A stretch of DNA of 64,000 nucleotides from Streptomyces sp. S3(2020) (GTDB lineage Bacteria; Actinomycetota; Actinomycetes; Streptomycetales; Streptomycetaceae), in assembly GCF_013044505.1 (NCBI RefSeq), contig NZ_JABERD010000003.1:1-64000 (forward strand). Direction: 5' to 3'. Made by a program: the position numbers and the translations under genes. Within the stretch, counting starts at the first letter, position 1, and every line of letters begins with the position of its first letter. The notes beneath the pieces are model-generated. The model made no database searches. It worked only from the letters and a program-made list of their open reading frames with translations, and had not been told where the DNA came from. Positions 17,619 through 26,430 of the stretch are shown piece after piece.

Positions 17619-18491
17619 ATGTCCTCGGGTCAGGATCTGGTTGCCCTGCGTTCCTTCCTCGCCGTGTATCGCACCGGTGGGGTTGCCAAGGCCGCCGAAA
17701 CCCTGCACATGTCGCAGCCGGCCGTCTCCCACCATCTGCGGGCCATGGAACGGCTTGCCCAGCGGCCCTTGTTCGTGCGGTCCGGGCGCGGTATCGCCGC
17801 GACGGAGGCCGGTCACGCCCTGGCCTCACGGGTCGCCCCCCATCTGGACCTGCTGGAGGAGACGCTGAAGGGGCTGGCGCCCGACGCGGCGATGCCGCAC
17901 GGTCCCGTCTTCGTGGGTGCGCCCGGCGACCAGCTGGACGGCTGTGTGCTGACGAGGCTGGCACCATTGATCGACCAGGGCATCGCAGTCCACTGCAGGG
18001 TCGGTCTTTCCACCAGCCTCGTGGATGATGTCCTTCGGGACGAACTCGATGTCGCGCTGGTCACCAAGATCGAGGGTGCGCCGACGAAACAGCTGCATCT
18101 CGTGCACTGCTACGACGAGGAGTTCGTACTCGTCGGCCGGGCCGGTCAGGACCCGTACGAGCCCCAGCATCCGGCGACTCGCCCGTTCGTCGGCTATTCC
18201 GAGGCGATGCCCATGGCGCGGCGCTACTTCCGGGCCTGTTGGGGGATGACACCGCCGGCCCCGACGGTGACCGTCCCGGACATGCGCAGTGTGGTGACCG
18301 TGGTGGCCTCCACCTCTCTGCTGTCCGTGGTGCCGCGGTACCTGGCCCAACGGCAGATCGACGCCGGTGCCCTCGCGGTGCTGCATCAGCCGGAGGAACC
18401 GGTCGTCAATCCCATCTACGCGGCGACCCGCCGAGGCCGACAGCAACTGGCCCATATCAGTGCCGTCCTCGGCCATTTGCGAGCGGCCTGA
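17619..18491 (+). CDS. LysR-family regulator next to FMN reductase
   Basis: A 290-residue LysR protein: N-terminal winged HTH (FLAVYRTGGVAKAAETLHMSQPAVSHHL, residues 11-39) and a periplasmic-binding-like effector domain. The ATG follows TAGCAT by 8 nt and no clear ribosome site is seen, so a leaderless or near-leaderless start is possible. The 172-bp gap to the divergent FMN reductase should hold the shared regulatory site. The inducer is unknown; an aromatic or its ring-cleavage product is likely from context. Confidence 0.8.
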   Translation: MSSGQDLVALRSFLAVYRTGGVAKAAETLHMSQPAVSHHLRAMERLAQRPLFVRSGRGIAATEAGHALASRVAPHLDLLEETLKGLAPDAAMPHGPVFVGAPGDQLDGCVLTRLAPLIDQGIAVHCRVGLSTSLVDDVLRDELDVALVTKIEGAPTKQLHLVHCYDEEFVLVGRAGQDPYEPQHPATRPFVGYSEAMPMARRYFRACWGMTPPAPTVTVPDMRSVVTVVASTSLLSVVPRYLAQRQIDAGALAVLHQPEEPVVNPIYAATRRGRQQLAHISAVLGHLRAA

Positions 18492-18548
18492 CCGACCGGG
18501 TCAGGGACCAGGTCGCTCGTACTGCCGCTCGTACTACCGCCCGGTCGG
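18492..18548. terminator. hairpin between convergent LysR and MFS genes
   Basis: CCGACCGGG and CCCGGTCGG form a 9-bp stem around a 39-nt loop that itself repeats GCTCGTACT twice. Position between convergent genes supports terminator function. Confidence 0.45.
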
Positions 18549-18554
18549 CGTCTC

Positions 18555-19826
18555 TCAGCCGGCTGCCGCGGGCTTCCCGTTCTGCTGCCGGTCGGAGCGG
18601 ACGAAGAGCAGCGCGATGACACCGGCGAGCGGGAGCATGCCGATCTGCCAGAAACCGGCCCCTCGCCATCCAAGTGTCTGCGCCAACGTGGCGAACAGCA
18701 GGCCCGAGCCGGCGGCAGCAACGTAGTAGCTGCTCACGAAGAGGCCAGCGGCCATACCGACCCGATCCGGGCGCACCGCCCGCTGGATGGCGCTGGTGCA
18801 GTTGGTGAAGAGGAAGCCGCTGGCGAAGACACCCATGCTGAACGCCAGCAGGTACTGCCAGCCGGGGTCGGTCGGCCCGAGGTAGGTGGTCACCCCGATG
18901 GCGGACACCATCAGGTAGGTGAAGATCAGCAGTTTGCGCTGGTCCACGCTGTCGCCGAGCCAGCCGCCCAGCAGGGAGAAGGTGGCGCCGAGCCCCACGA
19001 GACTGGCGGCGAGAGCGGTCTGGCCGACGGTGAAGTGCAGTTCCATCTTCAGGAAGCTCGGGTACAGGCCCAGGAATCCGTAGAAGACCAGGCCGCCGAT
19101 GGCCGATGTCACGGACAGGGCGACAGAGTTGCGGTTGAGGAGGGTGTCGGGGACGTGGGCGAGATCGGCCGCGGCACCGGGTGCCGTGCGGGTGGCCCGC
19201 TCGGTGATCCCCCGGCGCACCAGCAGGCCGATGGCAGCAGCCAGTGCCAGCCCGGCCGTGCCGAACCACACGAACGGCGTCCGCCAGGTACCGCTCGCCT
19301 CGGCGAAGGCGATCCCCGCCAGCGGCCCGAAGAACACGCCCACGCCGAAGGCGGTCACCAGCCCGCCCATGGCGAGCGAGCGGCGGCGGTGGAAATAGGC
19401 GCCCAGCGCCGCGAACAGGGCGGCGGCCTGCATGCCCTCGCCGAACCCGGACACCAGCCGGTACGCGAGCATGTCGAGGAATCCCTTGGCCAGCGGAGTC
19501 GCGATCGTCCCCAGTGAGTAGACAACCACGCTGCCGACAAGGACCGCCTTGCGGGAGAAACGGTCGGACAGATGACCGGCCGTCAGACCCGCGATCGCCA
19601 TGCCGAGCGTGAACCCGGTGGCGAGCAACCCGCCCTGCTGGAGGCTGAGTCCGTAGTCGAGCCGGATGCTCGGGAGCAGCGGGTAGAACAGCTGACGGTC
19701 CATCGCGTTGAGGGTGAAGGACAGTACGAGCAGTGCGACTCCGGTACACACCGCGGCGCGGGACAGACGGTCCGACCGGTCAGTGCCGGTCTTCGGCTTG
19801 TCAGGGTGGTCAACGAGGTCAGTCAT
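18555..19826 (-). CDS. MFS transporter in the hydroxyquinol/3-oxoadipate cluster
   Basis: A 423-residue, 12-helix MFS permease with NAMDRQLFYPLLPSI in helix 1, GHLSDRFSRKAVL in loop 2-3 and GGWLGDSVDQRKLL in loop 8-9. The Asp-Arg pair in helix 1 recalls aromatic-acid and anion transporters of the ACS/AAHS type. It probably imports the aromatic substrate or exports an intermediate. ATG at 19826 with GGAGAA a few bases upstream. Substrate is inferred from neighbours only. Confidence 0.75.
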   Translation of the reverse strand: MTDLVDHPDKPKTGTDRSDRLSRAAVCTGVALLVLSFTLNAMDRQLFYPLLPSIRLDYGLSLQQGGLLATGFTLGMAIAGLTAGHLSDRFSRKAVLVGSVVVYSLGTIATPLAKGFLDMLAYRLVSGFGEGMQAAALFAALGAYFHRRRSLAMGGLVTAFGVGVFFGPLAGIAFAEASGTWRTPFVWFGTAGLALAAAIGLLVRRGITERATRTAPGAAADLAHVPDTLLNRNSVALSVTSAIGGLVFYGFLGLYPSFLKMELHFTVGQTALAASLVGLGATFSLLGGWLGDSVDQRKLLIFTYLMVSAIGVTTYLGPTDPGWQYLLAFSMGVFASGFLFTNCTSAIQRAVRPDRVGMAAGLFVSSYYVAAAGSGLLFATLAQTLGWRGAGFWQIGMLPLAGVIALLFVRSDRQQNGKPAAAG

Positions 19827-20200
19827 GGGATTCTCCAACGGCTCACACGATCCGACCCGTGTCCGGGCACAGCGCAGGAGCGCAGCCATGGGCGCGGGCG
19901 GTCGCTGGAGGGCACGGCGGCACGCGCCGTTGTTCGGTGCCGAACACGGCGGGCCGTCCGTGTGAGGGAACGGAAGGGATGAGAAAGCGAGAGGAAGGAA
20001 CAGAGCGCGGGCGCATCCGACCCAGTGGAACCAGGCGGCTACCAGGGCCGGGCGGCGTCTCAGCGACCAGTCGGGTCGTGGGGGGCCTGCTCCAGGGCCT
20101 CGCCACAGATAACACGTCGGGGACCGGACACATCGGTCCAGGTTCGGGCAACCTGCTGCCGCGAACTTGCCGAGAAGGCTGACCTACACGTTTGGCCGTG
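19827..20200. other. no gene; MFS promoter region
   Basis: A 374-bp gap between two minus-strand genes. It must hold the MFS promoter, but I see no clear -10/-35 pair or repeat. Confidence 0.35.
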
Positions 20201-21106
20201 TCAAGACGTCGTGCCGCACCCGCTCGCGACGTCGATGAAGCCCGCAAGCGCAGGATTGACGTTTTCGGCGCTCCAGACGAGCCCCATCTCGACGTGGAGT
20301 GGGTTGTGCCGCAGTGCCCGGTAGATGACACCCGCCCGCTGGATGTGACGCACCGATGCCGGGACCAGCGCCACGCCCACCCCACTCGCGACGAGTCCCG
20401 CGATGGTCTGCACGAGCACCGCCTCCTGCACAGCGCGGGGCACGAACCCGCCGCGGCGGCACTGCTCCATGACGGTCTCCCGCAACCCCTGACCGGCGTG
20501 CCCGCCCACCAGCACGAACGGCTCGTCGGCGAGATCGGCGACGATGATGCTCCGCTGGGACACCAGCGGATGGCCCGGCGGAAGCGCGGCCATCAATGGT
20601 TCCCGCGAGATGGCCGTGTAGCGCAGGCCGCGGTCACCGAACGGAGGCTCGTCCGCGAACGGGAGATAGAAGCAGGCGCAGTCCAGCGATCCGTCACGCA
20701 GGCCGTCCACCTGCTGCGGCGGGGTGAGCTCATACAGGTCCAGATGCACCCCGGTGTACCGCTCACGGAACTCGCGCAGGACGGGCGGCAGGTTCTCGAT
20801 GGTCGCCGACGGCACGAAGCCCAGTGCCAGCCGGCCGACTTCCCCCCGGGCCGCCCGCTGCGCGTCGAGAACGTCGTCACGGAGCTGAGCGAGAAGCCGC
20901 CGCGCGCTCTGCTGGAACAGCCGGCCGGCCGCCGTGAGGCGCACCTGGCGCGTGGTGCGTTCGAAGAGCAGGACGTCCATCTCCTCCTCGAGGCGGCGGA
21001 TCTGGGAGCTGAGCGGCGGCTGGGTCATGCTGAGGCGGGCCGCCGCCCGGCTGAAGTGCAGCTCTTCGGCGACGGCCAAGAAGTACTCCAACTGACGCAG
21101 CTCCAC
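20201..21106 (-). CDS. LysR-family regulator of the hydroxyquinol genes
   Basis: A 301-residue LysR protein with a standard N-terminus (MELRQLEYFLAVAEELHFSR and MTQPPLSSQIRRLEEE) and an effector domain typical of the CatR/BenM/CbnR branch (LALGFVPSATIENLPPVLREF). GTG start at 21106 with AGGAGG 8 nt upstream. It is divergent from maleylacetate reductase, and the 122 bp between them contains a matching inverted repeat, so it very likely activates the dioxygenase operon in response to hydroxyquinol or a ring-cleavage product. Confidence 0.85.
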   Translation of the reverse strand: MELRQLEYFLAVAEELHFSRAAARLSMTQPPLSSQIRRLEEEMDVLLFERTTRQVRLTAAGRLFQQSARRLLAQLRDDVLDAQRAARGEVGRLALGFVPSATIENLPPVLREFRERYTGVHLDLYELTPPQQVDGLRDGSLDCACFYLPFADEPPFGDRGLRYTAISREPLMAALPPGHPLVSQRSIIVADLADEPFVLVGGHAGQGLRETVMEQCRRGGFVPRAVQEAVLVQTIAGLVASGVGVALVPASVRHIQRAGVIYRALRHNPLHVEMGLVWSAENVNPALAGFIDVASGCGTTS

Positions 21107-21125
21107 GCCCGTGCCCTCCTGGCGG

Positions 21126-21150
21126 CATTCAGTCACCAAACATATGAATG
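21126..21150. promoter_or_regulatory. LysR-type binding site
   Basis: CATTCA, 13 bases, then TGAATG: a perfect 6-bp inverted repeat containing a T-N11-A type core, midway between the divergent LysR gene and the maleylacetate reductase gene. Confidence 0.55.
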
Positions 21151-21228
21151 ATAAGCACAACAAGTATTGGACAGAATCAATGGGTCGAACAAGCATGGGG
21201 AGCCCAAGACCTGCAGAGAGGCTGTCCG

Positions 21229-22332
21229 ATGGCTCAGGCGCACATGTTCAACTACCAGGCGCTGCCGATGCGCGTGGTGATGGGCCCGGGGTCGCTCGCA
21301 CGGCTCGGCGGGGAGATCGACCAGGCCGCGATGGAGCGGGTTCTCGTCCTATGCTCCCCGGAACAGCAGGAACTCGGCGAGCGGGTCGCCGACCTGCTCG
21401 GTGAACGGGCCGCCGGCGTCCATCCCCATGCCAGGACGCACGTCCCGCTGGAGTCGGCCGAGGCCGCGCGGGACCAGGCCAAGCGGCTCGGGGCGGACGG
21501 CTGTGTCGCGGTCGGCGGGGGCTCCGCGATCGGGCTCGGCAAAGCCGTGGCCCTCGAGTACGGGCTGCGGATCGTCGCGGTTCCGACGACGTACGCGGGC
21601 TCGGAGATGACCTCGGTGTGGGGTCTGACCGAGAACGGCCGGAAGCGGACAGGGCGGGACCCTCGGGCACTGCCTGTCTCCGTCGTGTACGACCCTGAGC
21701 TGACGGTGGGCCTGTCGGCCGCCGTGTCCGCCACCAGCGGCATGAACGCCCTCGCGCACGCGGTGGAGTCCCTCTACGCGCCGGACACCTCGCCGATCGT
21801 CCGCCTGATGGCGGAGGAGGGGGTGCGCGCGCTCGCCGCCGCGCTCCCCGAGGTGGTGTCCGATGGCTTCGACCTGCGGGCGCGGGGCGTGGCCCAGTAC
21901 GGCGCCTGGCTGTGCGGCGCATGCCTCGGCGCCACGTCGATGGGCCTGCACCACAAGCTGTGCCACGTCCTGGGCGGCACCCTGGACCTGCCTCACGCCC
22001 CCACCCACACGGTCGTACTGCCACACGCCCTCGCCTACAACCAACCCGCCGTTCCGGAGGCGGTGACAGCCCTGAGCCGAGCCCTGGGTGGGACTGCCGA
22101 CCCCGCGAGGGCCCTGTGGGAACTGGGCCGCACCCTCGGCACGCCCCGCTCCCTCGCGGAGCTGGGCATGCCCGAAGAGGCCATCCACGAGATCGTCGGC
22201 CTGACCCTCGCCGACACCTACCCGAACCCCCGCACGGTCACTGCAGAGAATCTGACCCATCTGCTGCGCCGGGCCTGGGCAGGGGAGCCGCCCGCAGTGC
22301 TGCCCGCAGCCGAGAAGGAGAGCCCACGATGA
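21229..22332 (+). CDS. maleylacetate reductase
   Basis: A 367-residue iron-alcohol-dehydrogenase-type reductase. The NAD(P) site GGGSAIGLGKAVAL is near residue 100, followed by VPTTYAGSEMTSVWG, GMNALAHAVESLYA and the metal-region HHKLCHVLGG; these are the marks of maleylacetate reductases. It reduces maleylacetate to 3-oxoadipate. ATG at 21229 with AGAGAGG 7 nt upstream. The stop overlaps the dioxygenase start by ATGA, so the two are coupled. The product is the substrate of the PcaIJ transferase encoded 6 kb away in the same island. Confidence 0.88.
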   Translation: MAQAHMFNYQALPMRVVMGPGSLARLGGEIDQAAMERVLVLCSPEQQELGERVADLLGERAAGVHPHARTHVPLESAEAARDQAKRLGADGCVAVGGGSAIGLGKAVALEYGLRIVAVPTTYAGSEMTSVWGLTENGRKRTGRDPRALPVSVVYDPELTVGLSAAVSATSGMNALAHAVESLYAPDTSPIVRLMAEEGVRALAAALPEVVSDGFDLRARGVAQYGAWLCGACLGATSMGLHHKLCHVLGGTLDLPHAPTHTVVLPHALAYNQPAVPEAVTALSRALGGTADPARALWELGRTLGTPRSLAELGMPEEAIHEIVGLTLADTYPNPRTVTAENLTHLLRRAWAGEPPAVLPAAEKESPR

Positions 22333-23213
22333 ACAACCTTTCGCTGTTCAGCGAGGAGAAGTCGGCCGAGGTCGTCCTCGCGAGTTTCGGTGAAGGAACC
22401 GATCCCCGGCTCCGCCACGTGCTGGGGGCGCTCGTGCGGTATCTGCACGACTTCGTCAAAGAGGTCGAACTGACCAACGAGGAGTGGGAGGCCGCCATCG
22501 GCTTCCTCACCGAGACCGGCCAGACGTGTACCAACGTCCGGCAGGAGTTCATCCTCCTCTCCGACGTGCTGGGTGTCTCGATGCTCGTCGAGACGGTCAA
22601 CAACCGCTCGCTGGAACTCGCCACCGAATCCACCGTCCTCGGCCCTTTCCACATGGTCGATTCACCGATCCGCGAGCGCGGAGACACCATCGCCCTGGAC
22701 GGCAAGGGCCGGGACTGCCTGGTCACCGGGAGGGTCACGAACGAGACGGGAGCGCCACTGGCGAACGCCACGGTGGACGTCTGGCAGGCGAACGCCGAAG
22801 GCTTCTACGACGTGCAGCAGCCCGACGTCCAGCCGGAAGGCAATCTGCGCGGCCTGTTCACCACCGACGACAACGGCGAGTTCTGGTTCCGCTCGATCGT
22901 CCCGCGCCACTACCCCATCCCGGTCGACGGCCCGGTCGGCCGACTTCTGCAGGCCACTGGCCGACACCCTCACCGGCCCGCTCACGTGCACTTCCTCGCG
23001 ACCGCCAAGGGCCACCGCCCGCTGGTCACCCACCTCTTCGTCGAGGACTGCCCTTACCTCGGGTCCGACGTGGTGTTCGGCGTCAAGGAGAGCCTCGTCC
23101 GCGAGTTCGCCGAGGTCGACGACCCCTCCGGCGCAGCCGAGCTCGGTTTCGACAACCCGTACTGCACGGTCCACTTCGACGTCGCCCTGCTCAGCAAGCC
23201 GGAACCAAAATAG
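22329..23213 (+). CDS. hydroxyquinol 1,2-dioxygenase (intradiol)
   Basis: A 294-residue intradiol dioxygenase: N-terminal helical domain (about residues 20-100), then GPFHMVDSPIRERGD and the beta-sandwich core. The four Fe(III) ligands are visible: Tyr160 (EGFYDVQ), Tyr195 (RHYPIP), His219 and His221 (RPAHVHF). It cleaves 1,2,4-trihydroxybenzene between the two hydroxyls to maleylacetate. Pairing with maleylacetate reductase separates it from catechol or chlorocatechol dioxygenases, which would be followed by a cycloisomerase. No hydroxylase that would make hydroxyquinol is in the window. Confidence 0.88.
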   Translation: MNNLSLFSEEKSAEVVLASFGEGTDPRLRHVLGALVRYLHDFVKEVELTNEEWEAAIGFLTETGQTCTNVRQEFILLSDVLGVSMLVETVNNRSLELATESTVLGPFHMVDSPIRERGDTIALDGKGRDCLVTGRVTNETGAPLANATVDVWQANAEGFYDVQQPDVQPEGNLRGLFTTDDNGEFWFRSIVPRHYPIPVDGPVGRLLQATGRHPHRPAHVHFLATAKGHRPLVTHLFVEDCPYLGSDVVFGVKESLVREFAEVDDPSGAAELGFDNPYCTVHFDVALLSKPEPK

Positions 23214-23282
23214 ACAGACGTCTCCGAAAGGCTCCGCGTAGGCGCGGGCATCGCCCTGCGGGGTCTGGCAAACGCGCGGTGT

Positions 23283-23765
23283 GACCGGGGTTGTTGGTTA
23301 TCTGACGGGCCGCTGAGAGTCGGCCGTCGAAGGTGATGTCAAAGGCGTTCAGCGCGGTCTTCCAGCGCATGGTCCGGCGGGCCTGGCTCTTGCCGGTGGG
23401 ATCGAGCGACATGATGGCCATGCAGACACACCTCAGGGTGGCCTCTTCGGTCGGTGCCGTGTAGACGGGGCAGCGGAGGTTGGCGATCTTGTCCCAGTCC
23501 TGGTGGGCGAGGTACGTCGGGCACGCCGCGGCTCTTGCTCTCGGTGAGGATGTGTGCAGTAAGTGCTCGTCTCCCTCGCCGCCGTCGCCCGCCCACAGGC
23601 CAGGATGCCGCGCCGGCCTTCGGTGGTGACGGCCAGGGCCACATGGACGGGCTAGTTGACGGCCGCGCTGTCGCGGATCGGCACGTGGATGGAATGCGAA
23701 AGAGCCGTCCCGGGCGCGGGGCACGGATATCTCCATCTCCCCCTTGAGAGCGGACTCCAGCAGCC
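23283..23765 (-). pseudogene. IS256-family transposase remnant
   Basis: Minus-strand pieces in more than one frame match the mutator-type transposase: GEMEISVPRARDGSF, then GLWAGDGGEG, then QDWDKIAN with VYTAPTEEA, fused directly to CVCMAIMSLDPTGKSQARR, TMRWKTALNAFDITFDGR and LSAARQ. The stretch between VYTAPTEEA and CVCMAIMSL is missing about 80 residues, and frameshifts break the N-terminal half. It abuts an unrelated transposase fragment, so one element probably landed in or beside the other before both decayed. Confidence 0.8.
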
Positions 23766-24115
23766 GCTCGGTCGGTCCATGATCGGGAGTTCTCCCGGCC
23801 GAGGCCGTCCTTGGCGCGGTGCTGTGGGCTGGTGCCGGGCGGAAGCGGTCCGATCAGGGTGACGCGGTGCAGGCGGACGGCGGCCTCCATGCTGGCCACG
23901 GAGGTGTAGCCGCCGTCGGCCAGGTGCTGACCGGGCAGCAGGCGCGGCCTCCTGAGGCGGGCATGGATGCCGGGAAGGGCCTGGCTGTCCGCGCTGGAGA
24001 CGACGGTTGCCACGTCGGTGATGACGTTGTCGCGCTTGTCGTCGCAGGTCTTGGTCACGTGCACGAGGTAGCCGGTCCAGCGGGTGTCGCCGCGCCGCGT
24101 CCAGCGTGTGGCGGC
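23766..24115 (-). pseudogene. IS1182-type transposase fragment
   Basis: The minus strand reads DTRWTGYLVHVTKTCDDKRDN, VITDVAT, ALPGIHARLRRPRLLPGQHL and ADGGYTS, then VTLIGPLPPGTSPQHR. This is the central DDE part of IS1182-like transposases of streptomycetes. Both ends are missing. Between 24116 and the kinase stop at 24190 a further short patch (EWSDRHAFFVRHLRHKQVR) is open but unassigned. Confidence 0.7.
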
Positions 24116-24189
24116 AGCAGCGGACGGACCTGCTTGTGCCGGAGGTGACGGACGAAGAAGGCGTGGCGGTCGGACCACTCGATGCCGCA

Positions 24190-25623
24190 CTAGGGTGCAC
24201 GTTTGGTGGCGCGCGGGAGCCGGATGGTGACGGTGGTGCCCACGCCGACTTCGGACTCTACGGTCACCCACCCATGGTGGGCGTGAACGATGGCTTCGAC
24301 GATGGCGAGACCGAGGCCGGAACCGCCGTAGGCGCGGCTGCGGCTGGCCTCGGCGCGCCAGAAGCGTTCGAAGACGCGGGGCAGGTCACGGGGTGAGATG
24401 CCTGGTCCGTTGTCGCTGACCTTGAGCTGGACGACGCTGTCGGTGCGAGTGATGCCGACCAGGACGGCGGTCCGGGCAGGGGTGTGCTGGACGGCGTTGC
24501 CGACGAGGTTGCGCAGGGCCTGCTGCAGTCGGGCGGCGTCGCCGTGGACCGGTGTCGGCGGTGACGCCGCCAGTGTGATGCTCCGGTCGGGATAGATGAT
24601 CTGCGCGTCTTCGGAGACGCTGGCGGCCAGCGCCGTGAGGTCGACGTCGTCCTGGTCCATGGGGCGTCCGGCGTCCAGGCGGGCGAGCAGGGCGAGGTCC
24701 TCGACGAGCAGGCGCATGCGGCCGACCTCGTTCTCGATGTGGTCGAGCGCTGTCTCCAGGCCCGGCCCGGACACGCCGCCCTGGCGGTACAGGTCGAGCC
24801 AGCCCGAGATCGTGGACAGGGGCGTGCGTAGTTCGTGGGAGGTGTCGGCGGCCATCGACCGGACGGTCGCTTCCGCGCGTGCCTGGGCGTCGAAGGCCCG
24901 GTTGACGGCTTCCGCCAGCAGGTCGGTCTCGCTGTTGTCGCCGCGGGTGGGCAGGCGCTCGGTGCGCGAGCCGGCGGCGATGGCGTCGGCGGTGTGAGCC
25001 ATGCGGGCCAGGGGACGCATTCCCAGACGAAGAACGATGGTGGCAAGGCCGAGAAGGAGTGCCAGCGCGGCGCCGACGAGGGCGAGTTGACGCTTGACGA
25101 GTGTGTCGGTGGTGGCGTCGTCCACGGATGTGTCCACGGCCAGGACGAGGGCGGCCGGCTTGACGGTGCGCTTGTTCGGGCCTCGTTCGAGCGTCAGCCC
25201 GGGGCTGGGGATCCGGACGGCTGTGAAGTTGTTCTGGTCGCCCGCTCCGTCGTAGGTGGCGACTTCACCGAGTGGCAGGGCGCCGGTCAGGTCGGCGAGT
25301 GTGCCTGCGGCCGTGGAGGCTGCCCCCGTCGAGGCCAGGACACGGTTGTCGCCGTCGACGGCGACGATACCGAGCCGTGGTTCGAGCAGTGCGGCGAACT
25401 GGTCGGCATCGGCGGACTGCGGGCCGCGGGCGAAGACGTCGGTCAGCCGGTCCGCGCTGGTCCTGAGCGTGTCCTCGTCCCGCTTGTGCAGGAAGTCCTC
25501 CAGGAGGAGGGTGCCGCTGACCGCGCCGGCGATCAGGCCGGCTGTGAGGAGGACGCCGAGTCCGGCCAGCAAGCGGAGACGGACGCTGGAGAAGGACCAC
25601 GGAAGACGGCTGCGGAGCTTCAC
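24190..25623 (-). CDS. sensor histidine kinase
   Basis: A 477-residue membrane kinase: helix at 16-42, an extracytoplasmic sensor of about 130 residues, a second helix at 178-200, HAMP linker, HisKA with His263 in TSHELRTPLSTISGW, and an HATPase domain with NAVQHTP, DNGPGIS and GGSGLGLAIV. GTG start overlaps the response regulator stop (GTGA, 25620-25623), so the pair is translationally coupled. Third gene of the MmpL-regulator-kinase operon, and probably controls that transporter. The signal is unknown. Confidence 0.85.
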   Translation of the reverse strand: MKLRSRLPWSFSSVRLRLLAGLGVLLTAGLIAGAVSGTLLLEDFLHKRDEDTLRTSADRLTDVFARGPQSADADQFAALLEPRLGIVAVDGDNRVLASTGAASTAAGTLADLTGALPLGEVATYDGAGDQNNFTAVRIPSPGLTLERGPNKRTVKPAALVLAVDTSVDDATTDTLVKRQLALVGAALALLLGLATIVLRLGMRPLARMAHTADAIAAGSRTERLPTRGDNSETDLLAEAVNRAFDAQARAEATVRSMAADTSHELRTPLSTISGWLDLYRQGGVSGPGLETALDHIENEVGRMRLLVEDLALLARLDAGRPMDQDDVDLTALAASVSEDAQIIYPDRSITLAASPPTPVHGDAARLQQALRNLVGNAVQHTPARTAVLVGITRTDSVVQLKVSDNGPGISPRDLPRVFERFWRAEASRSRAYGGSGLGLAIVEAIVHAHHGWVTVESEVGVGTTVTIRLPRATKRAP

Positions 25624-26339
25624 GGGCGGGCCTGTTCTCGAAGGGTGTATCCGACACCGCGGACGGTGTGCAGCAGCGGCGTACGGCCATGGTCGATCTT
25701 TCGGCGCAGGTTGGATATGAAGCGTTCGACGACGACGGAGTCCCGGCCGAAGTCGTACTGCCAGACGGCTTCGAGGATCTGGGCGCGGGAGAGGACCTGG
25801 CCCTGGTGGCTCATGAGGTAGTGCAGCAGCCGGTACTCGGTGGGCGAGAGTTCGACGAGCAGGCCCGCACGGCGGACCTCGTGGCGAGGGTCGTCGATTT
25901 CTAGGTCGACGCAGTGCAAGGGGGCGTCGTCGGCGACGGGGGCGCCGCCACGGGCTCTGCGGAGCAGGGCCTGCAGACGTGCTCCGACCTCCACGACGCT
26001 GAAGGGTTTGGTGACGTAGTCGTCGCCTCCCAGGCGCAGACCGCGCACCCGGTCCTCGACGGCATCGCGGGCGGTGAGGAAGAGGACCGGTACGTCGATG
26101 GCCCGGGCTCGAAGAAGTTGGAGAATCTCGAAGCCGTCGACGCCCGGGAGCATGACGTCGAGCACGATGACATCCGGTGCCCGGCGGGCGACCTGTTCGA
26201 GTGCTTCGATCAGATCACCCGCCACGTCCACCGCGAAACCGGCGAACCCGAGTGCCGAGACCAGCAGGCTCCGGATACCGGGGTCGTCGTCTATGACGAG
26301 CACGCGGTCCCTGGTGCCCCGTGCGTCTACGGCGTGCAT
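25620..26339 (-). CDS. OmpR-type response regulator
   Basis: A 239-residue regulator: receiver domain with the acidic pocket DDD near residue 17, phospho-acceptor Asp61 (VLDVMLPG) and Lys in YVTKPF, then a winged helix with ELSPTEYRLLHYLM and VRGVGYTLRE. ATG at 26339 has GGGAGAG about 5 nt upstream; the frame stays open further up. It lies 91 bp behind the MmpL gene and overlaps the kinase. Confidence 0.87.
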   Translation of the reverse strand: MHAVDARGTRDRVLVIDDDPGIRSLLVSALGFAGFAVDVAGDLIEALEQVARRAPDVIVLDVMLPGVDGFEILQLLRARAIDVPVLFLTARDAVEDRVRGLRLGGDDYVTKPFSVVEVGARLQALLRRARGGAPVADDAPLHCVDLEIDDPRHEVRRAGLLVELSPTEYRLLHYLMSHQGQVLSRAQILEAVWQYDFGRDSVVVERFISNLRRKIDHGRTPLLHTVRGVGYTLREQARP

Positions 26340-26430
26340 ACGCTCTCCCGGTCCGGGCTCCGGAGTTGCCCGGCTTCTGCCGCACTCGGGGAGGGAGTTG
26401 CCGCGGCACCTCCGGCGGCGGCGTGGCTGT

